Shown: piece by piece, positions 1 through 7,023 of the stretch
How the letters are laid out: each line of letters opens with the position of its first letter
Numbering within the stretch: position 1 is the first letter of the stretch
Assembly (NCBI GenBank): GCA_964644045.1
Contig: CAZXUK010000020.1
Span: 1 to 16,915, forward strand
Direction: 5' to 3'
Origin: JAIOTG01 sp964644045
GTDB taxonomy: Bacteria > Patescibacteriota > Patescibacteriia > Patescibacteriales > JAGXOH01
DNA length: 16,915 bases
The notes under the pieces: model-generated
What the model saw: only the letters and a program-made list of their open reading frames with translations
What the model was told of the DNA's origin: nothing
Database searches by the model: none
Translations under genes and position numbers: made by a program

Positions 1-51
1 TTTGAGGGAACTCCCACTCATCAAGCCACCGCCTTTGGCGGGGGTGTCTGA
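1..51 (+). CDS. Possible 3' end of an upstream gene (partial)
   Basis: Frame 1 from base 1 is open and ends in TGA at 49-51, giving a short tail FEGTPTHQATAFGGGV. The stretch is clearly GC-richer than the AT-rich spacer after it, which fits coding DNA. The protein cannot be identified from 16 residues. Bases 25-45 also form a GC stem with a TTT loop (8 pairs plus one G-T, one A-G mismatch), so this could instead be a non-coding hairpin. No T-run follows, so it is not a convincing plus-strand terminator. If it is coding, it would be the only TGA stop in the window. Confidence 0.25.
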   Translation, partial: FEGTPTHQATAFGGGV

Positions 52-79
52 CTATTGAGTTTCTTTGGTTGAGTATAAT
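49..79 (+). promoter_or_regulatory. Possible promoter of the Mur ligase gene
   Basis: A perfect -10 hexamer TATAAT lies at 74-79, 23 nt before the ATG. The -35 is poor: TGACTA at 49-54 with a 19-nt spacer is the best candidate. There is no Shine-Dalgarno before the ATG at 103. Confidence 0.35.
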
Positions 80-102
80 TTAGCAAAATTAGTTTTTAAA
101 AT

Positions 103-1386
103 ATGAAAAAAATAATCCAGTTAAAATTAAAATTTTTGGCTAAAATAATTTTGGCTAAATATAAGCCGGAGATAGTGGGGGTAACCGGCAGCGTGGGTAA
201 AACCGGCACCAAGGAGGCGATTTACACGGTTTTGTCTTATCGGTTTAAAGTCAGAAGAAGTATTAAAAATTATAACAATGAACTCGGAGTTCCCTTGACG
301 GTGATAGGAGCCGAAGCACCGGGTAGGTCGCTCTGGGCTTGGCTTAGAATTTTTTTAAGAGCGGGCAGGTTGATAATCCGGAAGGATAAAAATTATCCCA
401 AAATTTTGGTTTTGGAAATGGGAGTGGACAGGCCCGGAGATATGGATTATCTTTTAAGTATAGTTAAATGCCGGGTGGGAGTGATAACCTCGATCGGTTC
501 TTCTCATTTAGAGTTTTTTAAATCCTTTCGCGGTATTCAAAAAGAAAAAAGGAAAATAATAGAAAAAATTAATAAGGGGGGGTGGGCGGTTTTAAATTAT
601 GATGATAAAAGCGTCCGCGAGTTTTCCCAAAAAAGCACTAATAAAGTTTTGAGTTATGGTTTTGAAGAAAAAGCTGATGTCAGGGCACAGAATTTAGTTT
701 TCAAATTTGAAGAGGATGGAGACATAGAGGATATGAGCGGAATAAGCTTTAAACTTAATTATGAAGGTTCGGTGGTTCCGATTACTCTGCCGAGAACAAT
801 CGGTTACTCCGCTATTTATGCCGCTTTAGCCGGCGCAGCTGTGGGCATAGGTTATAATATGAATTTAGTGGAGATCTCCCGGGCCTTAAAAGATTTTTAT
901 CTCCCTCCGGGAAGAATGAATCTTATCAAAGGAATAAAGCATACTTTAATTATAGATGATACTTACAATGCTTCTCCGCAGTCCACTAACTCCGCTTTGG
1001 AATTTATTCGCAAAATTGATTTAGGCGAAAAAGGGAGAAAATGGGCTATACTCGGGGATATGATGGAGCTGGGTAGCTATACAGAAAAAGGGCATCTTTT
1101 AGTGGGTAAAGAAGTGTTTGAGTCCGGATTTGATATCTTGGTAGTAGTGGGGGAAAGAGCTTTGGATATTGCCCGGGCAGCTCGAGAGGCCGGAATGAGG
1201 AAAGAGGATATTTTTAACTTTGACGCTTCTCCTGAGGCCGGCAGGTTTGTGCAAGAAAGAATGGAGGAAGGAGATTTATTGTTTATAAAAGGTTCGCAAA
1301 AAGTGAGAATGGAAAAAATAGTTAAGGAAATTATGGCCGATCCTTTAAACGCCCCCAATCTTTTGGTTAGACAGGGATGGGAATAG
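103..1386 (+). CDS. murF: MurF-like Mur ligase lacking the N-terminal substrate domain
   Basis: Mur-family ATP-dependent amide ligase, most like MurF, which adds D-Ala-D-Ala to UDP-MurNAc-tripeptide in cytoplasmic peptidoglycan precursor synthesis. The P-loop is at residues 29-37 (GSVGKTGTK). Other Mur landmarks are N59 in a NNELGVPLT block, E105 in LEMG, H135 in SSHLEFF, PPGRM at 268-272, DDTYNASPQS at 285-294, LGDMMELG at 317-324 and KGSQKVRME at 396-404. In classical MurF (about 450 residues) the P-loop lies near residue 110. Here it starts at residue 29, so the N-terminal domain that holds the UDP-MurNAc-peptide is absent and is replaced by a short basic-hydrophobic segment. The P-loop reads GKTGT rather than the usual GKTTT or GKTST. 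The ATG at 103 is the only sensible start. Family assignment is firm; exact substrate is inferred. Another Mur-like ligase activity is possible. Confidence 0.85.
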   Translation: MKKIIQLKLKFLAKIILAKYKPEIVGVTGSVGKTGTKEAIYTVLSYRFKVRRSIKNYNNELGVPLTVIGAEAPGRSLWAWLRIFLRAGRLIIRKDKNYPKILVLEMGVDRPGDMDYLLSIVKCRVGVITSIGSSHLEFFKSFRGIQKEKRKIIEKINKGGWAVLNYDDKSVREFSQKSTNKVLSYGFEEKADVRAQNLVFKFEEDGDIEDMSGISFKLNYEGSVVPITLPRTIGYSAIYAALAGAAVGIGYNMNLVEISRALKDFYLPPGRMNLIKGIKHTLIIDDTYNASPQSTNSALEFIRKIDLGEKGRKWAILGDMMELGSYTEKGHLLVGKEVFESGFDILVVVGERALDIARAAREAGMRKEDIFNFDASPEAGRFVQERMEEGDLLFIKGSQKVRMEKIVKEIMADPLNAPNLLVRQGWE

Positions 1387-1403
1387 CAAAAAAGCGATTT
1401 TAA

Positions 1404-1432
1404 TTGACAATAGGGTTTTTCTGAATTAATCT
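1404..1432 (+). promoter_or_regulatory. Promoter upstream of rmlD
   Basis: A perfect -35 TTGACA at 1404-1409 is followed, after exactly 17 nt, by TAATCT at 1427-1432, a weak -10 with 3 of 6 matches. TAATAT at 1432-1437 is an alternative but the spacing is too long. Transcription would begin near 1439, leaving a leader of about 190 nt before rmlD. Confidence 0.5.
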
Positions 1433-1631
1433 AATATTAAAGTTCCGTGGGGTTACGTTATTTTACCTCTTATTAAAGTATAAGCGGTGAAAATACCGTT
1501 ATTATATTAATAAATTAATATTTTTTTATTTGTGTAATTTGCCCTCTTAGCTGAATACGACCAGCTTCAATTATTTCGACTAGGCCGGTGAGGCCGGTGA
1601 TTAGATTTGTATATTTGTAATTGAATTTTTT
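1433..1631 (+). other. Long 5' leader region of rmlD with small dyads
   Basis: No gene is visible in this spacer. It holds several small structures: a CGGT/ACCG hairpin (1485-1498), an AT-only perfect dyad with 8-bp arms (1504-1511 and 1514-1521) running into T7, an AGCTG/CAGCT hairpin (1549-1566), and a 9-bp direct duplication AGGCCGGTG at 1582-1590 and 1591-1599. I do not recognise a known riboswitch class. The AT-only dyad with a T-run might act as a weak attenuator. Confidence 0.35.
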
Positions 1632-2501
1632 ATGGCTAAAGTTTTAATATTGGGATCTCAAGGTAATTTAGGTAGTATTTTAGTGAGGGATTTTTCTACT
1701 GATTATGAAGTGATCTCTTGGGACAAGGAAGATGTGGATATAACCGATGAGGATTTGGTAAACCATAAAATTAAAGAAATTAAACCGGATTTTATTATAA
1801 ATACCGCTTCTTATAATGCTGTGGATAAGTGCGAAGAGGATAAGAAAGAATTTGAATTGGCTCAAAAAATTAACGGGGAAGCAGTGGGGTTCTTAGCTCA
1901 AGCCGCTTTGGAGTCCGGCGCGGTTTTAGTTCATTATTCTACTGATCATGTTTTTGCCGGAGACAAAGAAAAAGGGTATTGCGAAAATGATCGCCCCGGC
2001 CCGATTAATCATTACGGAAAAACTAAGTTAATGGGCGAGCAAGAAATTATCAAAAGAAGCGGGCGGGGTCTTAAATGGTATTTAATTCGTACCTCTAAGC
2101 TTTTCGGCCCCAAGGGTAACAATCCGGATGCCAAGCCCAGTTTTTTTGATCTGGTCTTGAGATTAACCCGGGAAAAAGAAGAGCTGAAAATGATAAAAGG
2201 GGAAGAGATAAGCTGTTTTACTTATACTCGCGATTTAAGTCAAGCCACCAAGAATATATTAGAGACCAGGATGCCTTATGATATTTATCATTTAACCAAC
2301 ACCGGTCCCGCCAGCTGGCATGAAGGGGCCAGATATTTGTTGGAATTAAAAAATATAAAAAATATTAAATTAAAGCCGATTAGCTCAAAAGAATATATTC
2401 GCCCGGCCCAGAGACCCAAATATTCGGTATTGTTAAATACTAAACTGGAATCTTTAAGATCTTGGCAGGAAGCTTTAAGGGAATATTATAGTAGAAAGTA
2501 A
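1632..2501 (+). CDS. rmlD: dTDP-4-dehydrorhamnose reductase (RmlD family)
   Basis: NAD(P)H-dependent reductase of the extended SDR class. RmlD performs the last step of dTDP-L-rhamnose synthesis, reducing dTDP-4-dehydrorhamnose in the cytoplasm. The 289-residue length is typical. The Rossmann glycine motif is GSQGNLG (residues 8-14). NTAxYNAVDKCE at 57-68 is the family's usual region after the third strand. STDHVF at 103-108 carries the catalytic Thr, and the catalytic pair is Y128 and K132 (YGKTK). The usual STDYVF has His in place of Tyr here. The start is the ATG after a T-run with no Shine-Dalgarno. rmlA follows after 134 nt, supporting the rhamnose role, but rmlB and rmlC are not in the window. 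A related sugar-nucleotide reductase cannot be excluded. Confidence 0.85.
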   Translation: MAKVLILGSQGNLGSILVRDFSTDYEVISWDKEDVDITDEDLVNHKIKEIKPDFIINTASYNAVDKCEEDKKEFELAQKINGEAVGFLAQAALESGAVLVHYSTDHVFAGDKEKGYCENDRPGPINHYGKTKLMGEQEIIKRSGRGLKWYLIRTSKLFGPKGNNPDAKPSFFDLVLRLTREKEELKMIKGEEISCFTYTRDLSQATKNILETRMPYDIYHLTNTGPASWHEGARYLLELKNIKNIKLKPISSKEYIRPAQRPKYSVLLNTKLESLRSWQEALREYYSRK

Positions 2502-2539
2502 TATAAAATAAGTATAAAAAGTAAAATAAGCAGATTAAA

Positions 2540-2626
2540 AAACTCAAAATTCAAAATTGCAACTAAAAAATCAAAGCTGATTTTTTTACATTATTATATT
2601 AAATTTTTAGTTTTGACCTTTGAGTT
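2540..2626 (+). repeat. Interrupted inverted repeat between rmlD and rmlA
   Basis: The left arm (2540-2571) and right arm (2602-2626) are imperfect reverse complements. AAACTCAAA pairs with TTTGAGTTT, then TCAAAA with TTTTGA, then CTAAAAA with TTTTTAG. The left arm has about six extra bases (TTGCAA). The left arm also contains TCAAAATT twice in overlapping tandem (2544-2558). The right arm ends 9 nt before the rmlA ATG, so a folded transcript would put a stem next to that start. There is no GC-rich core, so it is not a standard terminator. Confidence 0.7.
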
Positions 2627-2635
2627 TGTAATATT

Positions 2636-3361
2636 ATGAAGGGTATCATACTTTCCGGCGGGAGCGCCACCAGACTCAGGCCTTGTACTAAAATAACCAG
2701 CAAGCAGCTATTACCGGTCTATAATCGGCCCATGATTTATTATCCCCTTAATACTTTGATCAAGGCCGGAATTAAAGATATTTTGATAATTATTGCCCCC
2801 GAATATGCCGGGCATTATTTGAATTTATTGGGAAGTGGCCGGGATTTTGGTGTCAGATTTACTTATGAGATTCAGGATGAACCGCGGGGTTTGGCCGATG
2901 CTTTTATTGTGGGTGAAAATTTTATAGACGATGATGATGTAACTATGGTTTTGGGGGATAATATTTTTGAAGATGACTTCAGTGAAGATATAAAAAATTT
3001 TGAAGGCGGGGGTAAGGTTTTTGCCAAAAAAGTTTCTGATCCGGAGAGGTTCGGGGTGGTTAAGTTTGATGATAAGCAAAAGGCGATGCAGATAGAGGAG
3101 AAGCCAAAGGAATGGATAAGCGACTACGCTATTACCGGCTTATATATTTACGACTCTCGCGCGGTTAAAGCAGCTAAGCAAGTTAAGCCCTCGGAAAGAG
3201 GAGAATTGGAAATTACTGAGCTCCATAATTATTATTTAGCCAAAAATGAGTTGGAGGTAGCTATGGTTAAGGGAGAGTGGTTGGATGCGGGAACTTTTGA
3301 TACTTATTTGGAAGCCCAGCTTTTAGCTAAAAACAAGCTTCAAGATAAAATGATAATTTAA
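2636..3361 (+). CDS. rmlA: Glucose-1-phosphate thymidylyltransferase (RmlA, short form)
   Basis: Nucleotidyltransferase that joins dTTP and glucose-1-phosphate to make dTDP-glucose, the first step of dTDP-rhamnose synthesis. The signature begins at residue 3 as GIILSGGSATRLRP, followed by SKQLLPV (22-28) with the catalytic Lys. PMIYYPL, VLGDNIFEDD (metal-binding Asp), FGVV and IEEKP are all present, and GEWLDAGTFDTYLEA near the C-terminus is typical. At 241 residues it is the short form without the extra C-terminal region of the roughly 290-residue enterobacterial enzymes. The nucleotide loop has Ala at position 11 where GGSGTRL is usual. No Shine-Dalgarno is seen. A glycosyltransferase starts only 4 nt after the stop, indicating co-transcription. 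Confidence 0.92.
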   Translation: MKGIILSGGSATRLRPCTKITSKQLLPVYNRPMIYYPLNTLIKAGIKDILIIIAPEYAGHYLNLLGSGRDFGVRFTYEIQDEPRGLADAFIVGENFIDDDDVTMVLGDNIFEDDFSEDIKNFEGGGKVFAKKVSDPERFGVVKFDDKQKAMQIEEKPKEWISDYAITGLYIYDSRAVKAAKQVKPSERGELEITELHNYYLAKNELEVAMVKGEWLDAGTFDTYLEAQLLAKNKLQDKMII

Positions 3362-3365
3362 TCCT

Positions 3366-4313
3366 ATGAAGCTGGTAGTGGGATTTATAACTTATGGTGA
3401 AAATACGGCTAAATATCTGCCGTATTTTTTGCCCAGTCTTTTCCGGCAGGATATAGATTTTAAAATTTTAGTGGCTGATAATACTCCGGAGAGTAAAAAT
3501 CCTAATCAAAAATATTTTAAAAAAGAATATCCGCATATAGAAATTATTCATCATGGCGAGAATTTGGGATTTGCTCAAGCTTACAACAAGATGATTGGAC
3601 GAGCGCGGAATTTGGGGGCTAAATATTTTTGTGTTTTAAATCCGGATATGTTCTTAGAAGAGGGAGTTTTGTCAAAATTGGTAAAGGTTTTGGAGAGTGA
3701 CCGTGATCTGGGAGCGGTTAGCCCCAAGATTTTGCGTTGGGATTTCGCCCATAAAAAGAGAACTAATATAATAGATACTTGCGGCATTCGACTTTTGGCC
3801 GGTCTCAGGTTTACGGACGCGGGGCAAGGACAAAAAGAGTGTTCTTATAAACCGCCAAAAATAATTTCCCCCTCCGGTGCTTTTGGACTTTATCGAATAT
3901 CCGCCTTAGAGAGTATAAAGCAGGGGAAGGGTGAGTATTTTGAGGAGTTGATGTTTATGTATAAAGAAGATTGTGATTTGGGGTATAGATTGTTTTTAAA
4001 CGGTTTTATTTGTCGGTGCGTTGAAAGGGCTCGAGTTTATCATGATCGTACCGCTATTTCACGGGGAGATAAGGATTGGCAAGTAATTCTAAATCGAAAA
4101 AATAAAAGCAAGCAAGTTAAAAAATGGTCAATTCGCGGTCAGCAGATCATTTTTTTTAAGTTTTGGCATCTACAAAACCTAAAAAATAAATTTTTTATTA
4201 TTTTTTTTGAGTTGAAAATGCTTGTTTTTGCCTTGATTTTTGAACCTTACCTTTTAAAAGAATTTTTGGCTGCCTGGAAGGAGAGGAAAAATATTAAGAG
4301 ACCTAAGGTTTAA
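3366..4313 (+). CDS. GT2 glycosyltransferase, possible rhamnosyltransferase
   Basis: GT-A fold, family 2 glycosyltransferase of 315 residues. The nucleotide-sugar motif ADN is at 37-39, the NLGFAQAYN block at 66-74, the metal-binding LNPD at 91-94, SGAFGLYR at 170-177, and the acceptor-side acidic motif YKEDCDLGYR at 199-208. A hydrophobic stretch near 277-293 after a basic region suggests membrane association. It begins 4 nt after rmlA and ends 5 nt before a second GT2 gene. This layout and the RfbF/RfbN-like motif pattern suggest it uses dTDP-rhamnose to build a surface polysaccharide. Donor and acceptor cannot be read from sequence. No Shine-Dalgarno is present; the start is fixed by the family N-terminus MKLVVGFITY. 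Confidence 0.88.
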   Translation: MKLVVGFITYGENTAKYLPYFLPSLFRQDIDFKILVADNTPESKNPNQKYFKKEYPHIEIIHHGENLGFAQAYNKMIGRARNLGAKYFCVLNPDMFLEEGVLSKLVKVLESDRDLGAVSPKILRWDFAHKKRTNIIDTCGIRLLAGLRFTDAGQGQKECSYKPPKIISPSGAFGLYRISALESIKQGKGEYFEELMFMYKEDCDLGYRLFLNGFICRCVERARVYHDRTAISRGDKDWQVILNRKNKSKQVKKWSIRGQQIIFFKFWHLQNLKNKFFIIFFELKMLVFALIFEPYLLKEFLAAWKERKNIKRPKV

Positions 4314-4318
4314 TTTTT

Positions 4319-5179
4319 ATGAAATTATCTATTATTATAGTTTCTTGGAAAGTAAAAGATCTGCTTCAAGAGAATTTAGAGGCTATTTTTCGGAGTCAGA
4401 TCGATTTTGATTGGGAAATTTTCGTGGTGGATAACAATTCCGGAGACGGAACTACGGAGATGGTGAAGAGAAAATTTCCCCGGGTGAATTTGATAGCCAA
4501 CCAAGAGAATTTGGGTTTTGCCAGGGCCAATAATCAGGCCATAAAAAAAGCTCGAGGGGATTATATTTTGCTTTTAAATCCGGATATGCGAGTTTTCCCC
4601 GATACTTTAGCCAATATGATCAGTTGGGCGGATAAGCATCCGGAGGCCGGAGTGGCAGGCTGTCATTTGATAAACAAGAAAGGAGAGACTGTTCCCCAGG
4701 CGCGCAATTTCCCCACTTGGCGAGATCAGATGGCCATAATTTTGAAAATCCCCCATATTTTCCCCCAAGTATTGAATGGGTATTTAAAAAAAGATTTTGA
4801 TTATTCTCGGCAGGCCGAAGTTGACTCTATTCGCGGATCATTTTTTCTAATAAGAAAAGAGGTGGTGGAGGAAATAGGGGGGTTAGACGAGAAATATTTT
4901 ATTTGGTTTGAGGAAGTAGATTATTGCCGGCAAGTTTGGGAAGCCGGCTGGAAGGTATTTTATACTCCCGCGGCTCGTTGTTTGGACAGGATAGGTCAGA
5001 GTTTTTTTCAAGTTAAAAAAGGAAAAACCCAAAAATATTTCCGAGATTCCATGCTCAAATATTTTCGCAAATGGCACCCGCGTTGGCAATACGCGATTTT
5101 GAAAATAGCTTGGCCTCTGGGCCGATTTATAACTTTTCTTTTTTCAACCTTAAAAGTACAAGGAAAAACGAAAACCTAA
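4319..5179 (+). CDS. GT2 glycosyltransferase, second in rmlA cluster
   Basis: Family 2 glycosyltransferase, 286 residues, probably acting on surface glycan. Motifs in order are VDNNSGDGT (37-45), NLGFARANNQA (64-74), LLLNPDM (84-90), RGSFFLIRK (172-180) and FEEVDYCRQ (197-205). The segment just downstream, where related enzymes usually have a His before a Gly-Gln-Ser, reads CLDRIGQS (221-228), so that His is absent. The C-terminal part is basic-aromatic with a moderately hydrophobic tail, consistent with peripheral membrane binding. It follows the previous glycosyltransferase by 5 nt and is probably the last gene of the rmlA transcript. No obvious terminator follows. It resembles the later glycosyltransferase at 7024-7851, which shares the WK(V/A)KD N-terminus and the FEExDxCR motif. 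Confidence 0.88.
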   Translation: MKLSIIIVSWKVKDLLQENLEAIFRSQIDFDWEIFVVDNNSGDGTTEMVKRKFPRVNLIANQENLGFARANNQAIKKARGDYILLLNPDMRVFPDTLANMISWADKHPEAGVAGCHLINKKGETVPQARNFPTWRDQMAIILKIPHIFPQVLNGYLKKDFDYSRQAEVDSIRGSFFLIRKEVVEEIGGLDEKYFIWFEEVDYCRQVWEAGWKVFYTPAARCLDRIGQSFFQVKKGKTQKYFRDSMLKYFRKWHPRWQYAILKIAWPLGRFITFLFSTLKVQGKTKT

Positions 5180-5260
5180 TATTTATAGATAAACAAATTT
5201 CGGTTCTTTTTATTTTGAAGATATTATTTTTTTAGGCGGATTGATAAAATTTTGTGAAAT

Positions 5261-5599
5261 TTATTTTTGTTCGGCGGTTTCTTTATCTTCTTTTTTTTCT
5301 GTGTCGCAAACCACCCGAGACTTGAACTCTCCTTTGGGACACTTTCCGTTCTCGATTTGATCGGCATAGCATCTTTCTTTGCCCGAGATTATACATAATT
5401 CATTTATTGAACCATCGCATTCCTTAAGAGGAACCAAAGTCCCTCCGGCTTTTTTGCATTCGGATTTTTTCTCGGTTTGTTTTTCTTGTTCTTTTTGAGG
5501 GGTGTTTTTTTGACCATTTTTCTCCTTGGCGGGCTCCCCGGCACATCCCGTCAAAATAATTGTTAAGAATAGAATGCTCAAGATTTTGGCTGTTTTCAT
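5261..5599 (-). CDS. Small cysteine-rich lipoprotein (DUF333-like pattern)
   Basis: A 112-residue secreted lipoprotein. A short basic start and hydrophobic core lead to the lipobox ILTGC, so Cys19 is the likely lipidated residue after signal peptidase II cleavage. Residues 20-47 are a Lys/Glu/Gln-rich linker. The mature domain has six cysteines (48, 61, 69, 77, 87, 98). The order C-x3-GGTL, then a DG, then C, G, C and GKC recalls the small DUF333 domain, but that match is by eye only. The tail is highly charged. It lies antisense between glycosyltransferase genes and convergent with the one before it. Function is unknown; a cell-surface or envelope-stress role is a guess. Confidence 0.8.
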   Translation of the reverse strand: MKTAKILSILFLTIILTGCAGEPAKEKNGQKNTPQKEQEKQTEKKSECKKAGGTLVPLKECDGSINELCIISGKERCYADQIENGKCPKGEFKSRVVCDTEKKEDKETAEQK

Positions 5600-5658
5600 A
5601 ATTTAAAATATTTATAAATTTAATGGATTTGAAATTAAAAACGATCTTTTCTTTATTT

Positions 5659-5686
5659 ATTTTATCAGATCTTTGGGAAAATGAAA
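5659..5686 (-). promoter_or_regulatory. Possible promoter of the lipoprotein gene
   Basis: On the minus strand TTTCAT (5681-5686) and TAAAAT (5659-5664) are 16 nt apart. The -10 is reasonable and the -35 is poor. The remaining spacer between 5600 and 5840 holds the tandem promoters of the next gene and nothing else I can name. Confidence 0.3.
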
Positions 5687-5728
5687 GGCCTACGTTCTAC
5701 CCCGAACTGCAACATAACCCGGTAAAAA

Positions 5729-5757
5729 TTGACAAGAAGAAAATAAACAATTTTAAT
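5729..5757 (+). promoter_or_regulatory. Upstream promoter (P1) of the GT2 gene at 5841
   Basis: TTGACA at 5729-5734 and TTTAAT at 5752-5757 with a 17-nt spacer: a perfect -35 and a 5-of-6 match at -10. Confidence 0.65.
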
Positions 5758-5765
5758 TCAATTAT

Positions 5766-5794
5766 TTGACTAATTATAAATAAGTTTTTACAAT
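5766..5794 (+). promoter_or_regulatory. Downstream promoter (P2) of the GT2 gene at 5841
   Basis: TTGACT at 5766-5771 and TACAAT at 5789-5794 with a 17-nt spacer, both 5-of-6 matches. It lies 37 bp after P1, so the two form a tandem pair. Transcription would start near 5801, about 40 nt before the ATG. Confidence 0.6.
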
Positions 5795-5840
5795 TAAGTT
5801 AATTATTTTAAGTTTAACAAAAGTAATCTAAAAAAGCAAA

Positions 5841-6896
5841 ATGGAGAAAAAAGCAGGTATAATTTTGGTTAACTATAAAGATTATGCCCGAAAATTTTTA
5901 GATGAATGCCGGGATAGTTTAAAAAGTCAAAGTTATCCTTATTTTTCTGTTTATATTGTAGATAATGCCAGCAGTGAAAAGAGCAGAAAATATTTAGCCC
6001 AAAATTACCCGGAAGCAAAAATAGTTCCCCGTTCAGACGGCAATTATGCCGCCGCCAACAACGCCGGAATCAGGAAAGCCATAGAAGACCGTTGCCAGTA
6101 TTTGGTAATAGCCAATATGGATACTGAGTTTGACCGTAATTGGCTCCGAGAATTAATCAGGGTATTTGAGAAAAAAGAAGATGCCGGCTTGGTTCAATCC
6201 AAGATTTTGCTTTACAGGAAAGAAAGGGAGGCAAAAATTAATTCTTTGGGAAATATTATTAATTATTTGGGTTTTGGATTTACGAGCGCCTATGAAGAAA
6301 AAGACAGGGAGATCAAGGGAGAGCCGGAAATAAAAGGCTATGCCAGCGGGTGCTCTTTTTTAACTTCCCGGGAGGTAATAGGAAAAATAGGCGTATATGA
6401 TGAGGAATACTGGATGTATCATGATGATGTGGAAATGGGCTGGCGTGCCAGATTGGCCGGCTACAAGATTTATTTAGCCCCTAAATCAATTGTCTGGCAT
6501 AAATATGAATTTAGCCGGAGCATTAGAATGCTTTATTATATGGAGCGTAATAGATGTTTGGTTATTTGGCAATATTATAAGCTACCTACTTTAATTTTGA
6601 TTTTTCCCGCTTTGCTTTTAATGGAGTTGGGAATTTTCTTGTATTCTATTCCGGGCGGATGGTTTTTAACCAAGCTAAAGGCTGATTCTTATTTTTTAAA
6701 GCCCTCTACCTGGCTTAAAATAATTAAAAAAAGAAAAAGAATTAAGAAAATTAGACAAGTTAAAGACAGAGAAGTGGTTAAAGATTTTTCCGGCCAGGTA
6801 TCTTTTCAAGAAATTGATAACCCGGTTTTAAAATATATTGCCAATCCCATTTTTAATTTATATTGGAAAATCGTTAAAAAAATTATAATTTGGTAG
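5841..6896 (+). CDS. GT2 glycosyltransferase with C-terminal membrane segment
   Basis: Family 2 glycosyltransferase, 351 residues. Motifs are VDNAS (40-44), NYAAANNAG (68-76), ANMDTE (91-96, the DxD-like metal site), YASGCSFLTSR (167-177), YHDDVEMGWRAR (193-204) and WH at 219-220. A hydrophobic segment around 246-272 is probably a membrane anchor or re-entrant helix. A very basic stretch follows (about 293-310), then a conserved-looking tail ending in a lysine-rich amphipathic helix. It differs from the other three glycosyltransferases in this tail and in using NMD rather than NPD. It has its own tandem promoters and is isolated by inverted repeats, so it is probably expressed separately. Sugar donor and acceptor are unknown; the membrane tail suggests a lipid-linked acceptor. 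Confidence 0.88.
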   Translation: MEKKAGIILVNYKDYARKFLDECRDSLKSQSYPYFSVYIVDNASSEKSRKYLAQNYPEAKIVPRSDGNYAAANNAGIRKAIEDRCQYLVIANMDTEFDRNWLRELIRVFEKKEDAGLVQSKILLYRKEREAKINSLGNIINYLGFGFTSAYEEKDREIKGEPEIKGYASGCSFLTSREVIGKIGVYDEEYWMYHDDVEMGWRARLAGYKIYLAPKSIVWHKYEFSRSIRMLYYMERNRCLVIWQYYKLPTLILIFPALLLMELGIFLYSIPGGWFLTKLKADSYFLKPSTWLKIIKKRKRIKKIRQVKDREVVKDFSGQVSFQEIDNPVLKYIANPIFNLYWKIVKKIIIW

Positions 6897-6907
6897 TTAT
6901 CCCGGCG

Positions 6908-6985
6908 AATCAACAACCCCCCCCACAAATTTACAAATAAATCATTACAAAAAATTTTGTAGTATTTGTAGTTGATTTGTTGATT
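6908..6985 (+). repeat. Three-step interrupted inverted repeat with a C8 run
   Basis: Three nested pairs are visible. AATCAACAA (6908-6916) pairs with TTGTTGATT (6977-6985), TACAAAT (6932-6938) with ATTTGTA (6964-6970), and TACAAAA (6946-6952) with TTTTGTA (6955-6961), closing on a two-base loop. A homopolymer of eight C (6917-6924) sits in the outer left arm, which is striking in AT-rich DNA. It lies in the spacer between two plus-strand glycosyltransferase genes and is built on a plan similar to the 2540-2626 repeat. Confidence 0.7.
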
Positions 6986-7023
6986 TGAGAGGTGTCTTAT
7001 TTTACATTTTATACTTATTTTTT

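Noticed and set aside
5681..5725. Tiny 14-codon frame before the tandem promoters as a leader peptide
   Set aside because: It lies upstream of both predicted promoters and lacks a ribosome binding site, so it would not be in the transcript.
6985..7023. TTG start extending the last glycosyltransferase by 13 residues
   Set aside because: The extension covers inverted-repeat DNA and the family N-terminus begins at the ATG at 7024.
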